Of a stretch of DNA of 64,000 bases, positions 1-10,044 are shown piece after piece; the stretch's first letter is position 1, and each line of letters begins with the position of its first letter. A program made the translations under genes and the position numbers. The DNA is taken from NCBI GenBank assembly GCA_030824275.1, contig JAVBXY010000009.1, positions 1 to 64,000 of the forward strand, read 5' to 3'. The stretch is from Rhodocyclaceae bacterium. Lineage in GTDB: Bacteria; Pseudomonadota; Gammaproteobacteria; Burkholderiales; Rhodocyclaceae. Below the pieces are notes generated by a model, which was not told where the DNA came from, searched no databases, and was given only the letters and a program-made list of their open reading frames with translations.

Positions 1-157
1 CTAGAATGACCACCGACTTTCCCACCGCGCCGTCCGCCTACGGTCTAGAGGGACCTTCGGCACCCGTCACCGTGGAAAAGTCTCCGAGCGCCTCACACAC
101 AGAAATTCTGACACTCCCAACCAATCAGCTCCACCCAATGACTTTCATCAACCAAAA

Positions 158-1207
158 ATGCACTCAACTATTCCCGTATTGATACCTTCCTACAATCCGG
201 ACGATCAATTGATAAAGACCGTCAACGGGATTCTTGCTTTGGGATTCAAGAGGATCGTAATTGTAGATGACGGAAGCGAGGAAGCGTCACGCGACATCTT
301 CACCAAATTGGCCACTCAAAAGGAGGTGGCAATTATTCATCACTATATTAATCTTGGAAAAGGAAGGGCACTAAAAACAGGGCTCAACTTTTGCGCCACA
401 GAGTACCCCAATGCACTTGGAGTAGTGACAGCAGACGGCGACGGCCAGCACGCACCCGACGACGTTGCGAAGGTTGCAAAGGAATTATGTGTCCAACGAA
501 CTTCTCTTATTCTCGGTTCGCGAAAGATGGCAAAGGATGTTCCATTAAAAAGCCGCTTCGGGAATACCTTAACAAGGTACATCTTTCAATATTTGATAGG
601 CCGGAAATTGATCGATACGCAAACCGGCCTTCGCGGGATTCCTCGTAACGTTTTCGGGATATTCATAGCCATCCCCGGGGATAGGTACGAATATGAAACG
701 AATATGCTAATTGCGTGCAGTGTAAATCGTATAGCGATATCAGAAGTTATTATCAATACCATCTATTTAGACGGAAACCGACGGTCGCACTTCAATCCGA
801 TCCTCGACTCAATGAGAATATATTTTCTCATCCTGAGATTCGCATTCTCGTCGTTGGTCGCAGCACTTATAGATCTAATCACCTTCTACTTGGTTTACAA
901 GATCACTTCTTTAGCGCTGAGTGTTGCGCTAGCGCGCTTATTGGCATCGATCGCAAACTTCGGTCTAAACAGAAGTTTAGTCTTCCACGATAAATCAAAG
1001 TTCGCTAAAACAGTGAGTAAATACTACTTTTTGTTGGTTGGATTCGGAACTATTTCATGGGCGTCTATTTCGTTACTGCAGAGCAGGTTCAACGTGGATG
1101 CGATGACTGCAAAAGTGCTGACAGAAACGCTATTGTTCTTTGTTAATTTCAAAATTCAGCGAGACTATATCTTTCGGCACCCTTCAAGAAGATATGAGAC
1201 ATTATGA
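158..1207 (+). CDS. Family 2 glycosyltransferase (DPM1-like) fused to C-terminal GtrA-like membrane domain
   Basis: N-term VLIPSYNPDD...IVIVDDGS...GDGQHAPDD GT2 motifs; C-term GtrA-like four-TM segment. Confidence 0.85.
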   Translation: MHSTIPVLIPSYNPDDQLIKTVNGILALGFKRIVIVDDGSEEASRDIFTKLATQKEVAIIHHYINLGKGRALKTGLNFCATEYPNALGVVTADGDGQHAPDDVAKVAKELCVQRTSLILGSRKMAKDVPLKSRFGNTLTRYIFQYLIGRKLIDTQTGLRGIPRNVFGIFIAIPGDRYEYETNMLIACSVNRIAISEVIINTIYLDGNRRSHFNPILDSMRIYFLILRFAFSSLVAALIDLITFYLVYKITSLALSVALARLLASIANFGLNRSLVFHDKSKFAKTVSKYYFLLVGFGTISWASISLLQSRFNVDAMTAKVLTETLLFFVNFKIQRDYIFRHPSRRYETL

Positions 1208-1875
1208 ATAAGACGAACTGGGATCAGTATTATCAAAAGCCGTATCAGGCGGCACAGTTTACTCGCTCAATAACTTCGCGAAATCTATTGGAATACATGC
1301 AAAATGGATTGCGTCGTTCAACAGTCAAGTTTCCTACCATCACTGAAATCGGGGGTGCCAACAGCTGTTTTTTCGAGGATATCTATGACAGTCTTGCGCC
1401 GGAGCTATATCGAATTATTGACAATAACGAGAGCGGACTCGATAGGTTTCGCCAGCGGATCAGCGCCGATAGATTGTCAAAAACAACACTGATTAATTGC
1501 GATGTGCTGAAAATTAGGGACGCGTTCAACTTGGGCGGCAAAGACGGCCTCCAACTTTCAGATATCGTCTTTAGTGTCGGCCTTGTTGAACACTTCTCCC
1601 CTGAGGAAACTCTTCTTGCTATCCAATCGCACTTCCATCTCGCAAAGCCTGGAGGTCTTGTAATAGTAAGCGCCCCGACGCCAACGTTCTTATACAAAGT
1701 GGCTCGGTACCTCGCCGAGAAAGCGGGCGTTTGGATCTTCCATGATGAGCGCCCTTTGGAAATTCCGGAATTACTCAGTGGAATGAAGGAATTGGGTGAG
1801 GTCGCGGAATATAAGACAATTTGGCCGATAGTTTTCACGCAGGCAATGATTGCTGCGAGAAAGAGAAGTCAGTAG
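1204..1875 (+). CDS. SAM-dependent methyltransferase
   Basis: Class I MTase pattern (ITEIGGANSCF...VFSVGLVEHF...KPGGLVIVSAPTP); 4-bp overlap with upstream GT. Confidence 0.75.
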   Translation: MNKTNWDQYYQKPYQAAQFTRSITSRNLLEYMQNGLRRSTVKFPTITEIGGANSCFFEDIYDSLAPELYRIIDNNESGLDRFRQRISADRLSKTTLINCDVLKIRDAFNLGGKDGLQLSDIVFSVGLVEHFSPEETLLAIQSHFHLAKPGGLVIVSAPTPTFLYKVARYLAEKAGVWIFHDERPLEIPELLSGMKELGEVAEYKTIWPIVFTQAMIAARKRSQ

Positions 1876-1885
1876 TTCTGGGCTT

Positions 1886-2584
1886 CTACTTTCGGACCTC
1901 GTAGAGCACCTGCGAGGAATATTGCAACCACGCAGGAAGCTTGATAATTCCAGGGAACGAGCCCGCGAGAGGGTCGATCGGCTGAGTAAGCTTAATCTCA
2001 ATCGTTTCTATATGTATGTCAGGTCTACGAGAAGCCATCCGAAACGCCTGCTTTACTGAGTCGTCGGCGTGAAAGAAAATCATGTCCTTTTTCATCAACC
2101 GCATAAAACCAAAAATTGGGCCATAGAGCAACCGTTCGAGGAAATGTAGAAAAGGGTTCAGGATAGGTTCAATGACAATTAAGCGTCCTCCGGCTTTCAG
2201 CTTGCAGAAAGCCCTCGCAACGATTGTGTTCAGGGCATCTAAAGCAGAGTCAAATGTGCTTCCGTTTACATGGTGAATGCAGTAGCAAATCATGACTAAA
2301 TCATAGGTTTCATCATAAATATCCGATAGCTGGCGAGCATCGCCGACTATTTTTATTACATTTTCATTGGTGATATTTCGTAGCATTGGCTCGGATCTGT
2401 CAATCACTGTAATGGAGTTTGGGAGGGTAGCGTCAAATCGAAAATATCCGCCATTTCCTATATCCAGGATCGTCTTTCCAGCAACTCTTGGGTTCAGTAG
2501 ATCTGCAACCTTGACCAACAACTCCCGATTATATTGATCGCTGTTGCTTGCATAGACGTCAGATATGCGGTCGAAATGACTCAT
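1886..2584 (-). CDS. Class I SAM-dependent methyltransferase
   Basis: ILDIGNGGYFRF, VIDRSEPML, CYCIHHV, LKAGGRLIVIEPI motifs. Confidence 0.8.
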   Translation of the reverse strand: MSHFDRISDVYASNSDQYNRELLVKVADLLNPRVAGKTILDIGNGGYFRFDATLPNSITVIDRSEPMLRNITNENVIKIVGDARQLSDIYDETYDLVMICYCIHHVNGSTFDSALDALNTIVARAFCKLKAGGRLIVIEPILNPFLHFLERLLYGPIFGFMRLMKKDMIFFHADDSVKQAFRMASRRPDIHIETIEIKLTQPIDPLAGSFPGIIKLPAWLQYSSQVLYEVRK

Positions 2585-2765
2585 GGGAGGTGCGTTTCTT
2601 TCAGAGTTGTGGCGCGGACTGGAAGGCGGCGATGATCCGCTTTACTATCCAGTTGAAGAACGAATGACGCAGCACTAATTCAAGGCCCGTTTACACAAGA
2701 TTCCAGACACCCTCGGTTGCAAGGGCGATATCGGAACCAGAAGTAGCTCAATCGCGAGGCTGATC

Positions 2766-4628
2766 TTGCACTCACTACTAATTGCCTTACTAATAATTGT
2801 CGTTTCCCAGTTGGTCCAACTGCCAACGATAGTGATCATCTCGCTGATCACTATTATTCTTTATGCTTCTGCACTAATGGGCCTGCTGGCCCAGGCTAAA
2901 TGGCCCATCCTCATTGCACTGGCAATCGTACCGTCATATATGATGCTATCGGGCAGAATCAGGTGGCCTCGATGGACCATTACCGACGTGCGCGAAAAGC
3001 TTGCGCTCTATGTGATCTCTGGTATCACTATTGCCTTATTCGTCTGCTATTCGAATTTTACGCTCGCAATCTGGGACGAATTTTCCCACTGGGGAACGAT
3101 CGTCAAATATCTCCATTTCAATGCGAGGCTCCCGTCCCCGGGCGGTCCAATTCGATTCTTAGACTACATTCCGGGCATTTCTCTATTTCATTACTGGATT
3201 CAGTCATTCGCGACTTTTGACGAGGATGCGCTAGTCTTTACACAATCATTCGTAATTTTCTCAACCTTAAGTGTAACGATTCAGGGATCAAGCAATACTC
3301 AACTTCCTCGCAGGCTATTTGGCCTTTCTTTAGCTGTTGGACTTATATATTCCCTCAATGGATCCTTTACCTCATTGTTTGTCGACACAATGCTTGGGCT
3401 CTCATGGGCATCTGCAATCATCTACTACTTCAGCAAAACCTGCGGTACCCATTCTTCCGATAAAGAGAAGCTAATCGCCTTTGGAGCAATAGTCCCTCTG
3501 TCAGCCTTTGTTGTCTTGATTAAAGCGAGCGGCATATTCTTTTCATATTCAGCCGCGGGCTTAATTGCTTTGCACTTTTTGATATTTGTCGTTCCCTCCC
3601 TAAAGAAAGCACCCACAAAAGCGCTTGCGACATGTTTGTGTGGCTTGTTATTGGTAACCCCAATGATTGTAGCCAAGAGTTGGGTGCATTATCTGTCTTC
3701 GATCGATATATCAACCACTGTGTATTCGGCAGACCCGGCTATATTCTGGAAGGCCCTGCTTGCTGATAATGCCACGCCGGAAAGTAAGACCGTTCGCCTG
3801 TTCATTGAAGCTCTATTCACTTCGAGCAGGGCGATATTGCACCCGGTATTACGCTCGATTCCGTTGAGTGTGGCTGGTCTTGTGATGGGCTACATTTTGC
3901 TGATCATTTTTGTCTCGCGGAAAATCAGCAACTCACAAGTACGGTATGGGTACCTACTCTTAAATGGCTATCTTTTTCTAGTAGGTATGATTTATTGTGC
4001 AGGCTTGCTCAACCTATACCTAACCAAGTTCCCCATGGACGGCACGCTTGGCCAAGGGAGCTATGCCAGATATGTGACAACCTATTTTTATGGTTGGGGC
4101 GCTGTGCTTTTTTACTTCAGCTCTGATATTTTTCTAAAAAAGTTGACAATCAAACTTAGTGGCGCCCTATATGCATTCTCTTTTGTTTTACTTGGCCTGG
4201 CACTAATTCTCCCTTTAAAATACAGGGACTTCCATCGAGAAGTCAGGGACCCTATAAGAACGCTTGCCGAAAATACAAAGACCTTAGTCCCGCCAAATAG
4301 TAAAGTTTGGTTTCTACAGCAGGAAAGCGATGGCTTTGAGTTCTGGGTTTTTCGATATGAAATGATCCCTCATCTAGCAGTTCCTGAGATTAGTTGGTCA
4401 ATTGGCGAGCCCTACTCCAAGGGTGATCTTTGGACCAGAAATGTGACTGCTAGCCAGTGGCGAGATGAGTTGCGCTCGTTTGATTATGTCGTAATTGGAA
4501 GGGCAGACCCGAAGTTCTGGGAGCAGTTCGGGTTCCTATTCCGAAACGTGCAGCATAGGGATGGACAAGCTATTTACAAAATCAACCAGACCTTGGGAGG
4601 GGAGACATACCTAGACGAGGTTAACTGA
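2766..4628 (+). CDS. Multi-TM membrane protein of the polysaccharide locus (glycosyltransferase/polymerase-like)
   Basis: 620 aa ORF with many hydrophobic segments; locus context; family not recognised. Confidence 0.6.
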   Translation: MHSLLIALLIIVVSQLVQLPTIVIISLITIILYASALMGLLAQAKWPILIALAIVPSYMMLSGRIRWPRWTITDVREKLALYVISGITIALFVCYSNFTLAIWDEFSHWGTIVKYLHFNARLPSPGGPIRFLDYIPGISLFHYWIQSFATFDEDALVFTQSFVIFSTLSVTIQGSSNTQLPRRLFGLSLAVGLIYSLNGSFTSLFVDTMLGLSWASAIIYYFSKTCGTHSSDKEKLIAFGAIVPLSAFVVLIKASGIFFSYSAAGLIALHFLIFVVPSLKKAPTKALATCLCGLLLVTPMIVAKSWVHYLSSIDISTTVYSADPAIFWKALLADNATPESKTVRLFIEALFTSSRAILHPVLRSIPLSVAGLVMGYILLIIFVSRKISNSQVRYGYLLLNGYLFLVGMIYCAGLLNLYLTKFPMDGTLGQGSYARYVTTYFYGWGAVLFYFSSDIFLKKLTIKLSGALYAFSFVLLGLALILPLKYRDFHREVRDPIRTLAENTKTLVPPNSKVWFLQQESDGFEFWVFRYEMIPHLAVPEISWSIGEPYSKGDLWTRNVTASQWRDELRSFDYVVIGRADPKFWEQFGFLFRNVQHRDGQAIYKINQTLGGETYLDEVN

Positions 4629-4660
4629 AGCGCTTGGCGCTATACGGGGGGGGGGCACAT

Positions 4661-5167
4661 TCATCGGCATCTGGCTGGAGCGAATCTGGCGGGAAGTGAC
4701 CCGAAACCGTCTGCCGGTAGCACGAAAGGGTTGCCGCTTTCGTGCGAAGTGCACAGCCAGTCCATGTTAACCAGATCGGGGTCTCTAGCAATCGGGATAT
4801 CGGAAAACATGATGACCCGTCTATTGCTAATTGGTACAAGTTTTAGATTCCTTGGCACGCCTTCTATATTTCCGGCAAACGCAACGGTAATAATTCCTGT
4901 CTCGTTCGAGATTGTTATTTGTTCTCCAGCGATCGAGTGATCCGCAGGTACCCAGCCGTAATCTAATGGCCGCCCTTGTATCGCGTTGCTCCGTACCGCA
5001 ACCGTAGCGAATCCGGCTTGCGCCATTCCCTTGTCAACACGAACGCGTAACTGGTGGTTCAGCCACGCCGTCTCAACGTTTAACCCCACAATCCCGAGCA
5101 ACCCCATGAGCCAAAAGATCCCGATGAGACTGATTCCGCGGCAGCGTGAAGAACTTCTGGCACTCAT
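4661..5167 (-). CDS. Type IV pilin-like small protein
   Basis: N-terminal CRGISLIGIFWLMGLLGIVGLN resembles a prepilin hydrophobic helix; C-terminal Cys pair WLC...FAPARCR resembles the pilin D-region; start overlaps the stop of the upstream EpsG-like ORF. Confidence 0.5.
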   Translation of the reverse strand: MSARSSSRCRGISLIGIFWLMGLLGIVGLNVETAWLNHQLRVRVDKGMAQAGFATVAVRSNAIQGRPLDYGWVPADHSIAGEQITISNETGIITVAFAGNIEGVPRNLKLVPISNRRVIMFSDIPIARDPDLVNMDWLCTSHESGNPFVLPADGFGSLPARFAPARCR

Positions 5168-6153
5168 GGGAACCCGTGCCCGTATTCAATTACATTGGAT
5201 ACAAACCCAATTGATTTGTAGCAACAATAGATTGATGTCGCAACCACGCCGATGTTAAATCCTTTGCGAACTCGCAAGCAGTGATATAGAAACATAAAAT
5301 ACGCCAGCATATTCAAACGACTTCCGCCCAAAAATGCAATCCCGAGAATAGTGGGCAGGTAAAGCAAGACCGGCTCGGCAATTTTCTTCGAATATATACA
5401 AGAAACGACAACCAATATTAATGCTGGTCCCAACGCCCAGACGTTACTCACGTTATGGACGGCAAGGTAAGTCGGTAACTTGGCTTCTATATGGATGCGG
5501 CCTAACAGCAATACAAGTACGATCATGGCGCCGCTTCCACCGAGCAGAGCTAGCCGATTTCTCAAGGAAATCTCGGAATTTCTGAAATAGCTCGCTGCCA
5601 TCATCAGCCAAATTCCGCCGTATAAAAATATCAAGGAATGATGAGCGAGTAGAGCCAGCGCCGAAAAGCCTGCAAATGCGAGCCTCTTGCTGATACTTAG
5701 AAGCGAAAGCACCATGAACAAAATGCCAATCTTCAAGCGCTCAGCTGGAAAATAAAGTATGTACCAATAATAATTAAATAGAACGACAAATAGGGCAATA
5801 TACAAGCTGGCGCCCCAGCGTCGTAGCAACGCAATCGAGTAGGCTGCCAGCATTGAATTGGCAAGCGCCATTACGACGTATTTTTCCGTTGCCAGAGTAC
5901 TTGCAATCCATATTACAAAAAAATGCGAGTATTCACCGCCCGTAATCGTCCGCGCATATAAGTAATAGGCATTGGCCCAGTCGAGCCCTTCGACCACTTG
6001 GTAGGCGCGCTGATAGATGCGTTGGTCGCCATCCGTGTAGAACGGCGCAAAAAAAATACTACCCACGAATATGCAAAGGCCAGCGGCAATCGCAGGAAGT
6101 TGATCTCGTTCGCGATTGATTTTTCCCGCGATCGTGGTGGTCAAGTTGAACAC
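5164..6153 (-). CDS. EpsG/Wzy-like polysaccharide polymerase family membrane protein
   Basis: Multi-TM ORF with FFAPFYTDGDQRIYQRAYQ... pattern typical of EpsG-like proteins. Confidence 0.6.
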   Translation of the reverse strand: MFNLTTTIAGKINRERDQLPAIAAGLCIFVGSIFFAPFYTDGDQRIYQRAYQVVEGLDWANAYYLYARTITGGEYSHFFVIWIASTLATEKYVVMALANSMLAAYSIALLRRWGASLYIALFVVLFNYYWYILYFPAERLKIGILFMVLSLLSISKRLAFAGFSALALLAHHSLIFLYGGIWLMMAASYFRNSEISLRNRLALLGGSGAMIVLVLLLGRIHIEAKLPTYLAVHNVSNVWALGPALILVVVSCIYSKKIAEPVLLYLPTILGIAFLGGSRLNMLAYFMFLYHCLRVRKGFNIGVVATSIYCCYKSIGFVSNVIEYGHGFP

Positions 6154-6312
6154 GGCATTTCTAGGTATCTTGCCATTGGCTTAAGTTATCTCTGGGATAC
6201 CCCAGTAATAGGGCCAAGGATGTTCTTGCAAATCCGTGGATGTGATTCTAAATCCATTACTAGATAGTCAGTGCTTCGGAATTGCGATTCATGAAGGTAA
6301 AATTCGGCACAG

Positions 6313-8136
6313 ATGAATCCCCGCTCCCTCATTGCCTCGATACATGATCTTTGCGCTGCTGCTGTCGCGTGGATGGCGGCTTATTCATTACGATTCAACC
6401 TCGATGTTCCCCTAAATTTCGTCGACGGCATGTGGCGCAACTTATTGTGGATCATTCCGCTTCAAGCGCTGATATTTCACAGTTTCGGACTCTATAGAGG
6501 TATCTGGCGCTTTGCGAGCATTCCCGATTTGCGCCGAATCACCCTGGCAGCAGGAACGACCGCGCTGGCGATACCCGCATTGCTGCTCATGCTGCAGCGA
6601 CTCAATGATGTGCCACGCTCCGTACTGGTTCTGCATCCCTTGCTGTTGGTATTGATCATGGGTGGGAGCCGGTTCATGTATCGGGCGTGGAGGGATGGGC
6701 ACCTTATGTCCCCGAGCCAGATCGATGCCGAGCCCGTGATTGTTATGGGCGCCGGGGCCGCAGGATCAGCGCTGCTGCGGGATATGGCGACCAGCAGGCG
6801 CTGGCGGGTTGTGGGTTTGCTCGACGATGACCCAGCAAAACTTCATTTGCAGCTTCAGGGCGTTTCTGTGCTCGCGTGCTTGGAGGATGTCGCTCGCATT
6901 GCAGCTGTATACCAAGTGCAGACAGTGATCATTGCCATGCCCTCTGCGTCGCTATCCGTACGCCGACATGCAGTCGAATTGGTGGTTGGGGCGGGCCTCA
7001 AGGCGTTGACCGTACCCGCGCTGTCGGATGTGCTATCCGGCCGCGTGACGGCTGCCGAGGTGCGGCAGGTGGAGCTTGAGGACTTGCTCGGACGTGAGCA
7101 GGTTCTGCTCGACGACGCCGGTCTAAGGGAGCAACTTGCCGGGAAAACCATTCTTGTTACGGGAGCCGGGGGCTCGATCGGCTCAGAGTTGTGTCGGCAG
7201 ATCATTCGCTTTACTCCCGGCAAGCTGGTGTTTCTGGAGCAGTCCGAATTTGCGCTGTACAGCATCGAGCAAGAGTTTGCCGGGAGACCCGTGTGCTGTG
7301 TGGTGGGTGACGTGAAGGATTCCGCACGACTCGAAACCGTGTTTGCCGAATACATGCCGGATATCGTATTCCATGCGGCCGCCTACAAGCATGTGCCGCT
7401 GATGGAGTCAGCCAACGCGTGGGAAGCGGTAAGGAACAATGTTCGGGGCACGCTGAACGTGGCGCGCGCCGCGCTTGCCACTGGCACTCGCGAGTTCGTG
7501 CTGATCTCCACCGATAAGGCAGTCAACCCGACCAATGTCATGGGGGCCAGCAAGCGCCTCGCCGAGATGGTTTGTCAGGCAATGCAGGCGAAGTGCTCCG
7601 CGACGCGATTTGTCATGGTGCGTTTCGGCAATGTACTCGGTTCGTCGGGCAGCGTGATTCCGAGGTTCCGGCAGCAGATCGCGGCGGGGGGGCCGGTGAC
7701 GGTGACCCATCCCGATATCATTCGGTACTTCATGCTGATCCCTGAAGCCGCACAACTGGTGCTGCAGGCAGGCCTGATTGCCAGCCGGCAGCAGGGGGGG
7801 GGGCAGGTGTTCGTGCTGGACATGGGCGAGCCGGTGAAGATTGTTGATCTGGCACGCGACCTGATTCGTTTTTCTGGCTTCACCGAGGACGAGATCAAGA
7901 TTGAGTTCACCGGCTTGCGTCCCGGCGAAAAGCTCTACGAGGAGTTGCTGGCCGACGGCGAGTCGACTTTGCCAACGCCACATCCAAAATTGCGCATAGC
8001 CAAGCCTTCGGTAACGCCCGATGCGCAGTGGCTTGTCGAGCTTGAGCAATGGTTGGCGGTTCCGTCGCGTACCGCAGTCGACGTGAAAGCAGGGCTCAAG
8101 GTGCGCGTGCCGGAATATCAGCCAGCAGTTCATTGA
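6313..8136 (+). CDS. CapD/WbpM-like nucleotide-sugar epimerase/dehydratase (polysaccharide biosynthesis)
   Basis: N-terminal TM region, then KTILVTGAGGSIGSELCRQI, FHAAAYKHVPLME, GSSGSVIPRF, VLDMGEPVKI. Confidence 0.93.
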   Translation: MNPRSLIASIHDLCAAAVAWMAAYSLRFNLDVPLNFVDGMWRNLLWIIPLQALIFHSFGLYRGIWRFASIPDLRRITLAAGTTALAIPALLLMLQRLNDVPRSVLVLHPLLLVLIMGGSRFMYRAWRDGHLMSPSQIDAEPVIVMGAGAAGSALLRDMATSRRWRVVGLLDDDPAKLHLQLQGVSVLACLEDVARIAAVYQVQTVIIAMPSASLSVRRHAVELVVGAGLKALTVPALSDVLSGRVTAAEVRQVELEDLLGREQVLLDDAGLREQLAGKTILVTGAGGSIGSELCRQIIRFTPGKLVFLEQSEFALYSIEQEFAGRPVCCVVGDVKDSARLETVFAEYMPDIVFHAAAYKHVPLMESANAWEAVRNNVRGTLNVARAALATGTREFVLISTDKAVNPTNVMGASKRLAEMVCQAMQAKCSATRFVMVRFGNVLGSSGSVIPRFRQQIAAGGPVTVTHPDIIRYFMLIPEAAQLVLQAGLIASRQQGGGQVFVLDMGEPVKIVDLARDLIRFSGFTEDEIKIEFTGLRPGEKLYEELLADGESTLPTPHPKLRIAKPSVTPDAQWLVELEQWLAVPSRTAVDVKAGLKVRVPEYQPAVH

Positions 8137-9124
8137 ATGCGTTGACAACTTCTTCGACGCCGATATCCGAAACATCGAAGGATTGTTTTTGCAGCAGGCG
8201 ATAGGGAACCCCCCATGGCCGCCATTGAGTAGCGCTAGAGTTTCCAAACAAACAAATGATCGGCAGGCCCAGGCCCGCCGCCACGTGCATAGCGCCGCCA
8301 TCGGCGCAGACAAGTGCATCGCATTCGGCGAGAGCCGCAATCAGTTCTGGCAGGGTTTGCGTCGGTCGCGCGATCACCGTAGTACCAGTGCCGACTCCGG
8401 CGATTACGTCCTGTGCTTTTGCGTCGTCGCCCGGATGCAAGGGGTTATCTTCTGTGCCGGGCGACCAGAGCAGCAGAAACCGAGCCGGGCCCCGCGCGGC
8501 AATCGTCCGTATGGTTTCGGCAAAGCGCTCGGCCGGCCAGCGTTGCGAAGCCTTGCGGGCGCTGATATGGATGCCGATAGTGAAAGTTCCCACAAGGACG
8601 CCCCGCGCTGGTGGCGTAGCGGCAGCCGCGAATACGCGACAGGCCGGTGGTGGACCGCCGATGCCATAGCTTGCGGCGATACGAAACACGTTTTCGACTT
8701 CGTGGCGATCACCACTGCCTGTGGATAGCGAAATATCCAGTCCTTCCGATTCGCCAAAGCCAACAATTCGCTTGGGCCTTAGCCAGTGCGCGAGCTTGAT
8801 GTCTTGCGGCCGTGCTGCTGGCGTCGCGACGATCACGTCGTCGAAATGCATCTTGCGTAACCGGAACATCATTGCCAGGCGCTGCCACAAGATACTCGGA
8901 AGAGATTCGCCGTGGCCTCGGTGCTTTCCCTTGGTATAGATGAACACCTCGTCGAGATCCGGGTTTCGATCAAGCACCGGGGCGTTGTAGCTATTGACCA
9001 GTGCACCGAGCCAGCCATTCGGGTAGTGCTGGCGCAAAGCGGTGATTAGCGGCGTGGTGCAGACCAGATCGCCGATGTTGTCGCGACGAATGATCAGTAT
9101 TTTGGGATTCGGATGAGGGCTCAA
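8096..9124 (-). CDS. Glycosyltransferase family 9 (ADP-heptose:LPS heptosyltransferase-like)
   Basis: ILIIRRDNIGDLVCTTPLI...DGGAMHVAAGLGLPIICLFG. Confidence 0.9.
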   Translation of the reverse strand: MSPHPNPKILIIRRDNIGDLVCTTPLITALRQHYPNGWLGALVNSYNAPVLDRNPDLDEVFIYTKGKHRGHGESLPSILWQRLAMMFRLRKMHFDDVIVATPAARPQDIKLAHWLRPKRIVGFGESEGLDISLSTGSGDRHEVENVFRIAASYGIGGPPPACRVFAAAATPPARGVLVGTFTIGIHISARKASQRWPAERFAETIRTIAARGPARFLLLWSPGTEDNPLHPGDDAKAQDVIAGVGTGTTVIARPTQTLPELIAALAECDALVCADGGAMHVAAGLGLPIICLFGNSSATQWRPWGVPYRLLQKQSFDVSDIGVEEVVNAFNELLADIPARAP

Positions 9125-9140
9125 GGTAAACTGAAGGGCT

Positions 9141-9977
9141 ATGGCTACATATGCAATTGGCGATCTGCAGGGCTGCTACGATCCACTGCGTCGTCTGCTC
9201 GACTATATCAGCTTCGATCCGGCTGCTGACCGTCTCTGGTTCGTCGGGGACCTGGTCAACCGCGGACCCGCTTCGCTCGAGGTGCTGCGCTTTGTCAAGT
9301 CGTTGGGTGATGCTGCGACGGTGGTCCTTGGCAACCATGACCTGCATCTGGTGATGCAGGCCGAGGGCTACGGCAAGGCTAATAGGGAAGATACGCTCGA
9401 GGACGTACTGAGTGCTACCGACCGGGACGAGTTGTTAGCCTGGTTGCGGGCGCAGCCCTTGTTTCATGTCGAGGGCGACTGGGCGATGGTGCATGCAGGC
9501 CTGCTGCCGACCTGGACGACTGTCCAGGCGAAGGCGCTTTCCGACGAAGCGTCCGCAGCGCTGGTGGCAGACGATTACCGCGAGTTTCTGGCGAACATGT
9601 GGGGTTCGGAGCCGATAGCGTGGCGCGACGATCTGGCGGACTGGGATCGCCTGCGGGTGGTGGTGAATGCGATGACGCGGATGCGCTACGTGACGACCGC
9701 CGGCGCCATGGAATTCCGTGCTGCAGGCGCCAAAGCGCCGCCAGACAAAGGGCCGCCAGGATGCACCCCTTGGTTTGCCGTACCCATGAGGGCGAGTGCT
9801 GATCATCAAATTGTGTGCGGTCATTGGTCGGCCCTAGGTTTTCACGAAGAGGTGAATCTTCTGGCTCTCGATACGGGGTGCCTCTGGGGCGGCTGCCTCA
9901 CTGCGGTGCGGCTGGAAGACCGCCGCGTAATGCGGCAGCCCTGTCCTCAGCAGGCCAAGCCTTCGGGTTGGGATTGA
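9141..9977 (+). CDS. apaH: Symmetrical bis(5'-nucleosyl)-tetraphosphatase
   Basis: [46 protein letters not shown]. Confidence 0.95.
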   Translation: MATYAIGDLQGCYDPLRRLLDYISFDPAADRLWFVGDLVNRGPASLEVLRFVKSLGDAATVVLGNHDLHLVMQAEGYGKANREDTLEDVLSATDRDELLAWLRAQPLFHVEGDWAMVHAGLLPTWTTVQAKALSDEASAALVADDYREFLANMWGSEPIAWRDDLADWDRLRVVVNAMTRMRYVTTAGAMEFRAAGAKAPPDKGPPGCTPWFAVPMRASADHQIVCGHWSALGFHEEVNLLALDTGCLWGGCLTAVRLEDRRVMRQPCPQQAKPSGWD

Positions 9978-10044
9978 AACAGGCGGCTATTGAGGAAAAT
10001 TGCATGCACGTAATTTCAGCGTTCATTCTTTGGAAGGCTATGCC

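Noticed and set aside
1669-1692. Peptide SAPTPTF resembling the motif-encoded PAPTF
   Set aside because: The DNA (AGCGCCCCGACGCCAACGTTC) does not match the motif.
6790-6815. AGCAGGCGCTGGCGGG in the CapD-like gene
   Set aside because: Lacks AAAAGTC and the ACGGCG half; likely chance in GC-rich DNA.
7408-8340. Long antisense ORF (310 aa) across the CapD-like gene
   Set aside because: Opposite strong coding sequence with no recognisable domain.
8374-8398. Possible decayed motif copy (CACCGTAGTACCAGTGCCGACTCCG, minus strand of the GT9 gene)
   Set aside because: Right half and spacing resemble the motif, but there are several mismatches, including loss of the A-run; not counted without statistics.
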